A stretch of 64,000 nucleotides of DNA from Aureispira sp050633105 (GCA_050633105.1 JBOEFW010000008.1:62001-126000); one strand, 5' to 3'. Numbered from the stretch's first letter, positions 11,201-18,297 are shown. The notes: generated by a model not told the origin, from the letters alone. A program made the numbers and translations.

Positions 11201-12549
11201 AATTGAGTTTTAATCGTATTTCTAGTGCTTTTCTAGTTGATCGTGCACCATTGAGAACACCCTCTTCTAGTGCTAATATTGCTCGCTTGACGGGGACTGT
11301 TTTTGCAGGAGTAGAGTATACAAGTTTCTTTGATTGGCATTTCAGTTATGCCTACCCCGCTTGTCATGCGCTTGCGGATAGTTTTGATATCGTGGTGCAG
11401 TTGCCCGTAGTTTTACCTGATTCGATTTATAGTTGCGACTCTGCAATAGTGGATATTAGCAACCCTAATGCCAGCAGTTATCAATGGAGTACAGGGGCCA
11501 CAACAGGGCAAATCACCTTGTATCAAGCAGGAGAATATACCGTAACGGTGAGTGATGGCGCGGCTTGTACCGTGGTAGATACTATTATTTTAGGTCAACC
11601 AATTCCTGTAGGATTACCAACAATTGGAGCGGTTTGTGGAAACGAACTAGGGACCAATTATCTAGGGACAAATGCTACTTATTTATGGAATACAGGGGAT
11701 ACAACTCCTACTGTTATATTAACAGGCCCGAATATTTATACCGTTACCGTAACAACAGAAGGAGGCTGTACGGTAGTGGATTCTGCCTACATTGCTCAAT
11801 TAGTCCCTGCTCCAATGCCTCAACTTGGTGGCAATAGAACCATTTGTTATACCGATACCTTAGATGCAGGGTTGGGGGGACAAGGCATGACTTATTTGTG
11901 GAATACAGGAGCCACAACACAGCAGTTAGTAGTGACACAGTCTGGCTTGTATAGTGTGACCGTAACACATCCATTGGGGTGTTCAGGATCGGATGCTGCC
12001 TTGATTACTTTGGACAGCTTACCTGTGGCAAACTTTACAGTAACGAAAAGTGGTTCTACCGTTTTAATGAATAATATCTCTACGAATATAGGCCCTACTA
12101 CGACTTACCTTTGGTATATGGGAGATGGCACACAGTACAGTATTCCTAATCCCTTCCACAGCTATAACGATACAGGTTGTTATGATATCTTATTGGTTGT
12201 TTATGGCTCTTGTGGGAATGATAGTATCTTGCAGACCATTGGTTTGGGGCGACCAGACAGTAGTTGTACCGTTTCTATTACCCGATTGGCGAATGCAGAA
12301 CTGTTCCAAGTGGTACCGAATCCAAGCAAAGGGAACTTTGAAATTTGGTTAGAACAACCATTACAAGAAGAAGGAACTGTTACGATCTACAACAGTCAAG
12401 GAGTGGTCGTAGCTACCCGTGCTTTAGAGACGATTGGTCAACACCGTCACGCCATTACCTTAGATGATTTACCAACAGGCTTATACTTCTTACATTGGCG
12501 GAGTGGTCGTTATCAACAAGTGGAACAATTACTTTTGCAACGGCCTTAA
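5233..12549 (+). CDS. Giant modular T9SS-secreted surface protein
   Basis: 2,438 residues from the ATG at 5233. This start gives a clean signal peptide, MKNFIGLLVCFWLGIGSLLAQ; a frame-open extension from 5173 adds 20 residues that spoil it. The mature protein has seven ~290-residue modules (residues ~24 to ~2056). Each has an Ig-like domain (consensus W-x-T-G-A-T ... D-S-I), a second Cys-containing Ig-like segment ending in a Trp-Tyr, and a jelly-roll-like block with FNVNEYIRLNSV and YAYFYDW. Three more Ig-like repeats follow, then a PKD domain (LWYMGDGTQYSIPNPFHSY), then a type-A sorting domain from about residue 2360 (VVPNPSKGNFEIW, LPTGLYFLHW). Likely exported by T9SS and attached to the cell surface as an adhesin or filament. 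It sits between UDP-sugar genes that may supply its anchor. Confidence 0.9.
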   Translation: MKNFIGLLVCFWLGIGSLLAQPVVNLGPDTTVCATAFTLQAGNTGAAFLWNTGATTGALTATSSGIYWVEVTDGTGTTRDSIMLLLNTPPVLSYLPADTGLCQGIQQLSVQAGTSIVQWLDSSNQVIAVGGTLNYLVADTTLLWYQASDFTLLPTTFGRSLSSAGSGFAAAVPRGVVFNVNEYIRLNSVRMEVDNGPFAADIEIRDNQNTLLYSIPIAFPNAGQYTAVLEVDLPAGTNYQMSLANISGGRARFNSGINNWGALGVPAVDLVAGVQFASVYAYFYDWQVSVLDASCRSDLDSILINSLATPIVALGNDTTLCGDSLLLDVFNTGANYTWNTGATSSSIFAASTGWYSVTASQGGLCEVTDSILITVLQPPTFVNTPSDQDACQGPLVLTAQVNTGIVQWLDSTGQILALGDTLNYTVTDTARVWYQASYFNPLPTTFGESLSSTGSGFTAAVPRGVVFNVNEYIRLNSVRMEVDNGPFAADIEIRDNQNTLLYSIPIAFPSAGQYTATLEVDLPIGTNYEMTLANVSGGRARFNSGVNNWGTLSVPAVDLVAGVQFASVYAYFYDWQISLIDASCRSNLDSILINSLATPQVDLGPDTTLCGSSILLDASNIGASYQWSTGVNSNAIFASSTGLYSVTVTQAGLCSFSDSVDIVVLQQPNFINTPSDQDACQGDLTLVATADAGIIQWLDSTGQTLALGDTFMYTVVDTTRIWYQASYLLPLDDTIGLSLNDAGTGFTAAVPRGIIFNVNEYIRLNSVRLEVDNGPFAADIELRDGQGQLLYRVPVAFPSAGQYTVPVNMDIPPGMGDSLFLTNITGGQARFNSGVTNWNMLGATPYVELVRGIGFTNVYAYFYDWQISLIDASCSADLDSILINSLTTPTVNLGRDTSLCSDSLQLDAFNAGGAYIWSTGANSSSIFANTSALYKVTVTQNGLCPTTDSIQVTVVTQPQLIIRPIDQSACRETIPLIAQSDFGVIQWIDSSQQVFAIGDTLLYALEDTTLLRYRAGYFNALDRTIGLSLNDAGTGFTAAVPRGIIFNVHEYIRLNSVRMEVDNGPFTADIELRDGQGQLLYRVPVAFPSAGQYTVSINRSIPPGVEYNLSLTNITGGQARFNSGVNNWSALGAAPYIELLRGISFNNIYAYFYDLDVAVLSAFCTSEMDSVLLTVLPTPEINLPADTLICNDSLLLDVAFPNATYSWTPTNTTNSQLLITQEGTYKITSSVGSCSVSDSIDVYLTTIPTPTVLSTDTTTCVATIERRAAGADIIKWYDASTNGQLLGVGDVFQYLAQATDTLWMTGQDFSNKLYTQGLTDTFVSAQSTYRFPNQVRGLLFDAHEDVLLEEVTMYINRTALVGTIALWDANDQVVDSRPIVLTNQGANKITLNFKIPKGQDYKLLLARYNTVDILSEFPFTGFPLQGDQLTIREGVPFVSVYQYFYNWQVKTLSCASAPQSSIVTVLPTPDIDFPTDTIVCGDSLVLDASSSGATMFNWSTGATTASIVADSSMKVSLVGSLGICSDEDSINIFVVEPPSLIIPPNDTILCAGNATFKASGNATYYAWYDSLNSATPFALGDSIRINLTDSMVFWVEGIGFLPQSEPVGAQYSPNLTTNIWGEPQNSSSPTRGMVFRVEAPILFNTVDVYVDTITTATLTLYKTGFPYYSRNITMTNNGRNIVVVDTLLEPGDYRIELSNKSAGRILFSSPFSNSKLQQLNTANITFLGSTPVPSQYVYFYNWKISTPSCATNRLPVRVDVPTSPVLTLVADTATCTASSLVLDPIAINNPNYSYLWTNNSSDDTLRVNSSGYYGVTVTNNGQCSSIQNTFVQFLNTPQGVNLSNQTICAPETLDIAAPVNDGIVVWYDTSDLNTISYLGEPYRQYIADTSTYWLDVAPKATTRIGAQAYSNPNETAAYLNFIIANTFDVTTYSILDSVAIYVQDVPTNVGWEIMDSLGNVLHRGSQTITQAEEKVFLKMNALLPPGEKYQLSFNRISSAFLVDRAPLRTPSSSANIARLTGTVFAGVEYTSFFDWHFSYAYPACHALADSFDIVVQLPVVLPDSIYSCDSAIVDISNPNASSYQWSTGATTGQITLYQAGEYTVTVSDGAACTVVDTIILGQPIPVGLPTIGAVCGNELGTNYLGTNATYLWNTGDTTPTVILTGPNIYTVTVTTEGGCTVVDSAYIAQLVPAPMPQLGGNRTICYTDTLDAGLGGQGMTYLWNTGATTQQLVVTQSGLYSVTVTHPLGCSGSDAALITLDSLPVANFTVTKSGSTVLMNNISTNIGPTTTYLWYMGDGTQYSIPNPFHSYNDTGCYDILLVVYGSCGNDSILQTIGLGRPDSSCTVSITRLANAELFQVVPNPSKGNFEIWLEQPLQEEGTVTIYNSQGVVVATRALETIGQHRHAITLDDLPTGLYFLHWRSGRYQQVEQLLLQRP
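5302..11400 (+). repeat. Seven tandem coding modules of about 865-885 bases
   Basis: Approximate module starts are 5302, 6165, 7030, 7898, 8770, 9640 and 10525, judged by recurrence of the (V/I)xLGxDTxxC motif. Modules 1 and 2 are nearly identical at DNA level over their jelly-roll block (about 5740-6160 and 6600-7010). Modules 3 and 4 resemble each other most (for example from 7440 and 8310). Modules 5-7 keep the architecture but have diverged strongly. The pattern indicates recent in-frame duplication of older modules. Confidence 0.85.
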
Positions 12550-12595
12550 TTTTAAACAACTTCGACAAGAACATTGTCCACCTCAGAAAAAAACT

Positions 12596-13621
12596 ATGTC
12601 TTCTACCGTTAAATTTGCAGTTGTTGGAGCAGGCCATATTGGCAAACGACATGCCGCTATTATTCAAGCACAGGCGGAATCCGAATTGGTGGCTTTTTGT
12701 GATGTGCTACCTAGGGAAGAATTAGCATTAGATGCTTTTGCAGTGCCCCTTTATAATAGCTTAGAGGTACTGTTGGCCAAGGAGCCAAGCATAGAAGTAG
12801 TGTGTATTTGCACCCCTAATGGCTGGCATGCGATACAGGCAATAGAAGCGTTGGACGCAGGGAAACATGTGGTTTGTGAGAAACCAATGGGCTTAGATAA
12901 AAAATCTTGTGAGGCCGTTATTTTTAAAGCTTTGCAAGTAGATCGTCGCCTATTTTGTGTGATGCAAAATCGTTATTCTCCTCCTGCTGTTTGGCTCAAA
13001 GAAATCATGGAGCAACGCTTGCTAGGGAATATCTTTATGGTACAAATCAATTGTTACTGGAATAGAGATGATCGTTATTATTATAAGAATGGAAAAAAAC
13101 ACCCTTGGAAAGGGCAACTGAAATGGGATGGAGGGCCGTTATTTACGCAGTTTTCTCATTTTATAGACATGCTGTATTGGTTGTTTGGAGACATCCATAA
13201 CATCCAAGCGCGCTTTCAAAATTTTGCCCACGAACATTCTACCGAATTTGAAGATACAGGCGTAGTTCATTTTGAATTGCTCCAAGGAGGTATGGGCAGC
13301 CTGAATTACTCCACCGCTGTTTCCCAACAGAACCTAGAGAGCAGTCTTACCGTTATTGGAAGTAAAGGTTCGGTTAAAGTTGGTGGGCAGTATATGAATG
13401 AAGTGTTAGAGTGTACAATAGAGGATTATGAAATGCCTACTTTGGCAGCTTCTAATCCTGCCAATCAATATGGCGCTTATCAAGGGTCAGCTGCCAATCA
13501 TCATTATGTGATTCAGAATGTGGTAGATGTACTCAAAAACCGCCAACCCATTAGCACCAATGCCCTAGAAGGACTAAAAGTAGTAGAAATTATTCAGAAT
13601 ATTTATCAACAAAAAACATGA
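12596..13621 (+). CDS. wbpB: WbpB/WlbA-type UDP-sugar 3-dehydrogenase (Gfo/Idh/MocA family)
   Basis: 341 residues from the ATG at 12596; the earlier in-frame ATG at 12464 lies inside the giant gene and would add non-homologous sequence. Seen: FAVVGAGHIGKRHAAII dinucleotide loop, CTPNGWH, GKHVVCEKPM with the catalytic-type EKP near residue 95, QNRYSPP, and CYWNRDDRYY...WDGGPLFTQFSHFIDMLYWL, which matches the WbpB/WlbA group closely. Known role of that group: oxidise C3 of UDP-GlcNAcA to the 3-keto sugar, before transamination by WbpE and acetylation by WbpD. The gene begins 46 bases after the giant cargo gene and overlaps wbpD by ATGA. The aminotransferase is not in the window. Confidence 0.88.
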   Translation: MSSTVKFAVVGAGHIGKRHAAIIQAQAESELVAFCDVLPREELALDAFAVPLYNSLEVLLAKEPSIEVVCICTPNGWHAIQAIEALDAGKHVVCEKPMGLDKKSCEAVIFKALQVDRRLFCVMQNRYSPPAVWLKEIMEQRLLGNIFMVQINCYWNRDDRYYYKNGKKHPWKGQLKWDGGPLFTQFSHFIDMLYWLFGDIHNIQARFQNFAHEHSTEFEDTGVVHFELLQGGMGSLNYSTAVSQQNLESSLTVIGSKGSVKVGGQYMNEVLECTIEDYEMPTLAASNPANQYGAYQGSAANHHYVIQNVVDVLKNRQPISTNALEGLKVVEIIQNIYQQKT

Positions 13622-14190
13622 GTTACTTCGTTCATCCCACCGCTATTGTAGATGCTCCTTGTGAAATTGGTGCAGGAACCAAGATCTGGCATTTCTGTCA
13701 CTTAATGCCCAATTGTGTTTTAGGAGTAGACTGTAATTTAGGACAGAATGTCTTTGTGGCTTCTGGCGTTCAATTGGGCAAGAATGTCAAAGTCCAAAAC
13801 AATGTCTCTATTTATGCAGGGGTAATTTGTGAGCAGGATGTATTTTTGGGCCCGTCGATGGTGTTTACAAATGTTTTAAATCCACGCTCTGCGGTGCCGC
13901 GTCGCGACGAATACGAAACAACCTTGGTAGAACAAGGAGCTAGTATTGGCGCCAATGCCACGATTGTTTGTGGCAATACCATTGGTGCTTATGCTTTGGT
14001 AGGAGCAGGTTCCGTGGTGACAAAATCAGTGCTTCCTTATGCTTTAGTAGTCGGCAATCCTGCCCGACAAATAGGTTGGGTGAGTGCGTATGGACATCGC
14101 CTCACTTTTGATGCACAACAACACGCCATTTGCCCTGAGTCGGGCCAACACTACACGCTAAAAGAAGGACAGGTGCATCAAATAGCCTAG
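13618..14190 (+). CDS. wbpD: WbpD/WlbB-type UDP-amino-sugar N-acetyltransferase
   Basis: 190 residues of left-handed beta-helix. Hexapeptide repeats run from IVDAPCEIGAGTKIWHFCH through LGQNVFVASGVQLGKNVKVQNNVSIY, and the block GPSMVFTNVLNPRSAVPRRDEYETTLV is diagnostic of the WbpD/WlbB acetyltransferases. The coil end ALVVGNPARQIGWVS is also typical. The enzyme uses acetyl-CoA to acetylate the 3-amino group of UDP-GlcNAc(3NH2)A. Its ATG overlaps the stop of wbpB by four bases, indicating translational coupling. Substrate assignment comes from the family and context; the fold itself is certain. Confidence 0.9.
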   Translation: MSYFVHPTAIVDAPCEIGAGTKIWHFCHLMPNCVLGVDCNLGQNVFVASGVQLGKNVKVQNNVSIYAGVICEQDVFLGPSMVFTNVLNPRSAVPRRDEYETTLVEQGASIGANATIVCGNTIGAYALVGAGSVVTKSVLPYALVVGNPARQIGWVSAYGHRLTFDAQQHAICPESGQHYTLKEGQVHQIA

Positions 14191-14212
14191 TTGTTCTCAA
14201 AAGAAACCACAC

Positions 14213-15409
14213 ATGAACATTCAAGGGAATATTTGGAAGCTCTACACCATTAAACTATCAAAATGGTTCATGGTGTACATGCCGATTGTGGTGTTGTTTA
14301 TGGAGTCCAATGGCTTGAATTTAAGGGAGGTAATGACCATTAGTGGTATTTATTCTATCGCAGTTGCTATTTTTGAAGTGCCTTCTGGTTATTTTTCTGA
14401 TCGATTGGGGCGTAAACGTTCTTTATTAATTGGGACAACCTTTATTTTATTACAATTCACGGTTTATAGTTTCTCCTTTAGTTTTTGGGGCTTGGCGCTG
14501 GGAGCTGTCATTGGTGGCTTGGGAGCGAGTTTTATTTCAGGGACCGATTCTGCTTTGTTGTATGATTCTCTACAAGTATTGGGGCGTGGCAAAGACTATA
14601 TTAAATGGGAGGGAAGAACTTATGCGCTAGGAACGTTTTCAGAGGCAGTAGCGGCTATTATTGGTGGATCTTTAGCCTTTTATTATGGTTTGAGAAGCCC
14701 TATTTATATCCAAGTAGGCATTAGTAGTTTGGGCATTCTTGCTGCTTTTTTGTTGGTGGAACCAACCATTGCCCAAGAAGAAAAAAAGCGAAGTAATAAG
14801 GAGCAGCTACAACGTATTTTGCGCTATATTTTTGTAGAAAGCAAGCGCTTGTGTTTCTACATTGGGCTGTCTACTATTTTTGGTTTATCTTCTTTACTGC
14901 TTGCTTGGTTTGCACAACCGTATTTTAAAACCCAACAAATCCCTGAAGATCAAATTGGCTATCTTTGGGCGGCGCTCAATTGTACCGTGGCCGTCTTGGC
15001 CTTAACGGCTCATCGGACAACTAGTAAAATATCTCCAAAGCTTTTGGTCGCTTTTATTTTGGGGGGCTTTGTTCTTGGTTATGGCATATTGGGCTCTTGG
15101 GGGAGTGGAATTGTTTGGATTGGATTGAGCGCAATCTTTTTTATGTATGCTTTGCGTGGAATTGCGACGCCTACTTTTCTGAATTTAATTAACCAACAAA
15201 CACCGACTGATATGCGGGCAACGGTTTTATCTATGCGTGGGCTAACGATTCGTTTGGGCTATGCTTTTGCCGCACCCTTCTTGGGTTGGGTAGTAGATGT
15301 ATATACGTTGGGCGAAGCTTTTTTGGGGCTGAGTGTTGTGATTGCCCTAGTCGCAGCTAGCGCCTTGGTTTATTATTGGCTATTAATCAAAAAAATACCT
15401 ACTACTTGA
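14213..15409 (+). CDS. Major facilitator superfamily transporter
   Basis: 398 residues with about 12 predicted membrane helices. The MFS motif A between helices 2 and 3 reads GYFSDRLGRKRSLLIG, and EVPSG precedes it at the end of helix 2. A central basic loop (QEEKKRSNKEQLQRILRY) separates the two six-helix halves, and RGIATPTFLNLINQQTPTDMRATVLSM lies in the second half. The sequence resembles the small-molecule efflux/uptake MFS common in Bacteroidota. It starts 22 bases after wbpD in the same direction, so it may be the last gene of that unit, but nothing ties its substrate to the sugar pathway. Confidence 0.85.
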   Translation: MNIQGNIWKLYTIKLSKWFMVYMPIVVLFMESNGLNLREVMTISGIYSIAVAIFEVPSGYFSDRLGRKRSLLIGTTFILLQFTVYSFSFSFWGLALGAVIGGLGASFISGTDSALLYDSLQVLGRGKDYIKWEGRTYALGTFSEAVAAIIGGSLAFYYGLRSPIYIQVGISSLGILAAFLLVEPTIAQEEKKRSNKEQLQRILRYIFVESKRLCFYIGLSTIFGLSSLLLAWFAQPYFKTQQIPEDQIGYLWAALNCTVAVLALTAHRTTSKISPKLLVAFILGGFVLGYGILGSWGSGIVWIGLSAIFFMYALRGIATPTFLNLINQQTPTDMRATVLSMRGLTIRLGYAFAAPFLGWVVDVYTLGEAFLGLSVVIALVAASALVYYWLLIKKIPTT

Positions 15410-15447
15410 TTAAACGTTGGAAACTAAGTTCAGTCTAAAGGAGTATT

Positions 15448-16785
15448 ATGAACTATATAAGTACTCTAACAATGCAACCACAATTCTACCTTCTATTCTA
15501 TTTTTTTATTGCTTGTTCAAGCATCAAAGCACAACAAAGCTATTTTCCACCAACAACAGGAACCACTTGGGATACCTTAGCACCTAGTGTATTGGGCTAT
15601 TGTCCTGATAAAGTTGATTCCCTATATCAATATTTAGAACAGACGGACACCAAGGCTTTTATTTTACTCAAAGATGGGAAAATTGTACTGGAACGCTATT
15701 TTGATACTTTTACGCAAGATAGCGTTTGGTATTGGGCCTCTGCTGGTAAATCTTTAACGGCTTGTCTAGCAGGCATTGCACAGCAGGAAGGATATTTATC
15801 CATTGAAGATACCACCAGCCAATATCTAGGAATGGGATGGACCACAATGAGTCTCGCCCAAGAACAAGCCATTACCATAAAAGACCAACTAAGTATGACA
15901 ACAGGTCTAAATGATGGTGGTTGGAGCCCTGATTGTACGGTGGATACTTGTTTACAATATTTAGCAGATGCAGGAACTCGTTGGGCTTACCACAATGCTC
16001 CTTATACCTTATTGGATCAGGTGATAGCACAAGCAACAGGGCGTTCTATTAATACCTATTTGTTCCAAAAAATCAAGCAAACAACAGGAATGACAGGCGC
16101 TTATGTTCCGTTGGGCTACAACAACGTGTATTTTAGTAAGGCGCGAAGTATGGCTCGATTTGGTTTATTCGCTTTGAATAAAGGGCATTGGAATGGGATA
16201 CCTGTTTTGGCAGATACCAGTTATTTTCGCGAAATGACTACGCCTTCTCAAAATCATAACCCTGCTTATGGCTATTTGTGGTGGCTGAATGGTCAACAAT
16301 CGTATCAACTGCCAAACATTCCTTTTACGTTTAATGGAGCCCTGATTCCAAACGCCCCTAGTGATTTGATTATGGCGTTGGGTAAGAATGGACAAGCAAT
16401 TAATGTAGTGCCTAGCCAAGGGGTAGTTTGGATTAGAATGGGCAATGCTCCTGGAGCTGCCAATATTCTTCACACCTACAACGATAGCATTTGGATCAAA
16501 ATCAATGCATTAGATTGTGCGACTATTGCAACAACAAGTATAGATGAAAAAGACGCGATTCAATTGTTTCCTAACCCTGCTATGACTTTTGTTCAAGTAG
16601 CATCTAGCGCACGAGTGCAACGCTGGCAACTCTTTAACAGTGTTGGACAATTGATAAAACAGGAAGAGGTTGTTGCACAGAATAACTTTTCAATCAATTT
16701 GTTGGGGCTGACAAAAGGTTGTTATTATTTGAGCCTATGGCAGGAGAATGGGCAGAAATTAACGCATCAAATTATCAAAAAATAG
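15448..16785 (+). CDS. Secreted serine beta-lactamase-like hydrolase with T9SS type-A tail
   Basis: 445 residues. A purine-rich AAAGGAG at 15437-15443 supports the ATG at 15448; an internal Met (residue 9) would also give a signal peptide ending IKAQQ. The class C beta-lactamase/esterase (Pfam Beta-lactamase) domain shows the nucleophile in WASAGKS (SxxK) near residue 98, the second motif YHNAPY (YxN) near 185, and GYLWWLNG further on. Residues ~365-445 are a type-A sorting domain (IQLFPNPAMTFVQV ... LTKGCYYLSLW). It is expected at the cell surface or outside the cell, cleaving an ester or amide; the substrate is unknown. A strong palindromic terminator follows. Confidence 0.88.
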   Translation: MNYISTLTMQPQFYLLFYFFIACSSIKAQQSYFPPTTGTTWDTLAPSVLGYCPDKVDSLYQYLEQTDTKAFILLKDGKIVLERYFDTFTQDSVWYWASAGKSLTACLAGIAQQEGYLSIEDTTSQYLGMGWTTMSLAQEQAITIKDQLSMTTGLNDGGWSPDCTVDTCLQYLADAGTRWAYHNAPYTLLDQVIAQATGRSINTYLFQKIKQTTGMTGAYVPLGYNNVYFSKARSMARFGLFALNKGHWNGIPVLADTSYFREMTTPSQNHNPAYGYLWWLNGQQSYQLPNIPFTFNGALIPNAPSDLIMALGKNGQAINVVPSQGVVWIRMGNAPGAANILHTYNDSIWIKINALDCATIATTSIDEKDAIQLFPNPAMTFVQVASSARVQRWQLFNSVGQLIKQEEVVAQNNFSINLLGLTKGCYYLSLWQENGQKLTHQIIKK

Positions 16786-16878
16786 TAAGTGGGTTTCTTA
16801 GAAGGAGAAACGGAATCCTCATTATTAATCTAAATGGGGAATAACTGTGTGAATCAATAGTTATTCCTATGCTAATTT

Positions 16879-16926
16879 ATAAGCTAAAAAAGGCTTTGGC
16901 AATTGCCAAAGCCTTTTTTAGCTTAT
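16879..16926. terminator. Bidirectional terminator, 48-base perfect palindrome
   Basis: Arms of 22 bases (16879-16900 and 16905-16926) are exact reverse complements around AATT, so the whole 48 bases are palindromic. A GC core (ggctttggc) is flanked by A and T runs, giving a T tract in both directions. It separates the convergent hydrolase and NmrA-like genes. Confidence 0.9.
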
Positions 16927-16939
16927 AGACCCTTCCGTT

Positions 16940-17785
16940 TTAGCTGAAATCACGACTTAAAACAGCCGCTAACGATTCTGGGGCTTGCCCTGTGAGCGCT
17001 TGAACATCAGAAGAAATAGTCGCAACTTTGCCCTCTTTAATCAAACCATAAATAGGAATCATATAATCGGCAATGAAATCAGGTGCTTGTGCTTCTTTTA
17101 AGACTTGACGGTAGGTGTTGTTATCTGGATTGGCATAGTTGACGGTTTTGCCAAGTGTGGTGGTCAATTGTTGCGCTGCATCAAAGTGGTCATAAAGAGC
17201 ACCACCAGTGAGAACATAAGTACGTTTTTTAGGTTGCTCTAATTGTAATAAAGCGGCTGTAGCAGCACCAATATCTTTGGTAGAGATAAAGGCCGTTTTA
17301 CCTTCGCCCGCAGGAACAAAAACAATACTTCTAGCTTCTATGTTTTCTCGTTCATAATTCCCGAAGTTTTGCATAAAGAAACTAGGACGAACAACATACC
17401 AATCCAAAGAACTCTGTTGTAATTTCTCTTCCATTTGACCATGAAAAGGAAGTGCTGGTAAATCTTCCATGCCATTGCCTGATAGATAAACTACTTTTGG
17501 CGCTTTCTGTGCGTCTAAATAATCCACAAAAGGAGTTAATAAAGAAAATAAAGCTGGATTTAGTGGAGGGCCTAACAGAAAAATACCGTCACTTTTTAAG
17601 GCTTGAGCATAGGTGCTTTCATCAGCAAAATCAAAGGCAACGGCCTGAACACGTTCTCCAAAAAGCTCTTGTGCCTTTTCAGGATGCCGCGTCGCTGCAA
17701 TGACGGTTTGGTTTTGTGCTAATAATGCTTCTACTAATTCTTTTCCTACAGATCCTGTTGCTCCCGTAATAAAATAAGTGGCCAT
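16940..17785 (-). CDS. NmrA-like NAD(P)-binding oxidoreductase (atypical SDR)
   Basis: 281 residues. The N-terminus YFITGATGSVGKELVEALLAQ is a glycine-rich Rossmann loop (GATGxxG). VIAATRHPEKAQ fits NADP binding through an Arg, and GIFLLGPP, VYLSGNG and WYVVRPSFFMQNF are typical of NmrA/QOR2-like proteins, which lack the classical Y-x3-K pair. Members reduce quinones or act as redox sensors. It is divergent from an HxlR regulator with interlocking promoters, a pairing in which HxlR proteins usually control the neighbour in response to electrophile or redox stress. The precise substrate is not known. Confidence 0.83.
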   Translation of the reverse strand: MATYFITGATGSVGKELVEALLAQNQTVIAATRHPEKAQELFGERVQAVAFDFADESTYAQALKSDGIFLLGPPLNPALFSLLTPFVDYLDAQKAPKVVYLSGNGMEDLPALPFHGQMEEKLQQSSLDWYVVRPSFFMQNFGNYERENIEARSIVFVPAGEGKTAFISTKDIGAATAALLQLEQPKKRTYVLTGGALYDHFDAAQQLTTTLGKTVNYANPDNNTYRQVLKEAQAPDFIADYMIPIYGLIKEGKVATISSDVQALTGQAPESLAAVLSRDFS

Positions 17786-17848
17786 ACTATTGTTTGTTTT
17801 TTAGATTATCAAGAAGGCTAAAAAGCCTCGTTATTTGTTGTTTATTTA

Positions 17849-17880
17849 TTTGCAAATTTAAAACGATTGGTATACTTTTG
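17849..17880 (+). promoter_or_regulatory. Promoter of the HxlR-family regulator
   Basis: TTTG (17849-17852), a 20-base spacer and TACTTTTG (17873-17880) match the Bacteroidota consensus. The start point would be near 17887, leaving a leader of about 57 bases. TTGCAA occurs at both ends of the shared promoter region (17850-17855 and 17878-17883) and is a candidate half-site for the regulator. Confidence 0.7.
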
Positions 17881-17883
17881 CAA
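17853..17883 (-). promoter_or_regulatory. Promoter of the NmrA-like oxidoreductase
   Basis: On the minus strand, TTG (17883-17881) and TAAATTTG (17860-17853) are separated by 20 bases, a full match to the Bacteroidota -33/-7 pattern. Transcription would begin near 17845, about 60 bases before the start at 17785. It overlaps almost completely with the hxlR promoter on the other strand. Confidence 0.7.
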
Positions 17884-17943
17884 GTAGGCACGAAAAAGTG
17901 CAGTAGTTTCTAAAAAGATACTAATATTGAAAATCAGATTGTT

Positions 17944-18297
17944 ATGAGGAAGGAAAAAATGATAAACCTAGAAGATAATAAATGTGAGCGCATTGATTGT
18001 CCAGTAATCACTACCTTAGGAGTCATTGGAGGCAAATGGAAACCTGCGATTTTGTGGACCTTAAAACAATGGGAAGTAGCACGATTTAATAATCTGCGCC
18101 GTAGTTTAGCGCCTATCACCCAGAAGATGCTGACCCAACAATTACGAGAGTTGGAAGCCAATGGAATTATTAATAGAAAGGTGTATGCAGAAGTACCTCC
18201 AAGAGTAGAATATCGATTAACACCTTATGGAGAGACGCTAATGCCGATTATGGATGAAATGGCAAAATGGGGGGCAGGACATCAACAGAGTTTGTAA
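17944..18297 (+). CDS. HxlR-family winged-helix transcriptional regulator
   Basis: 117 residues. Seen: CERIDCPVITTLGVIGGKWK, the family opening with CP and GGKWKPAILW, the recognition helix RFNNLRRSLAPITQKMLTQQLRELE, and the wing VEYRLTPYGETL. The Cys of the CP motif (residue ~19 from the first ATG) is the residue that senses thiol-reactive compounds in the YodB/HypR subfamily; a second Cys lies five positions before it. A second ATG (17959) is also usable. It is divergently transcribed from the NmrA-like reductase and probably controls it and itself. Confidence 0.9.
   Translation: MRKEKMINLEDNKCERIDCPVITTLGVIGGKWKPAILWTLKQWEVARFNNLRRSLAPITQKMLTQQLRELEANGIINRKVYAEVPPRVEYRLTPYGETLMPIMDEMAKWGAGHQQSL

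Noticed and set aside
5302..11400. Regular repeats considered as a CRISPR or intergenic repeat array
   Set aside because: Repeat period is about 865 bases, repeats are in frame and protein-coding, and no short identical repeats with spacers occur.
12464..12595. Upstream ATG that would extend wbpB by 44 residues
   Set aside because: It lies inside the end of the giant cargo gene, the added sequence is not like any Gfo/Idh/MocA protein, and the ATG at 12596 starts exactly before the Rossmann strand.
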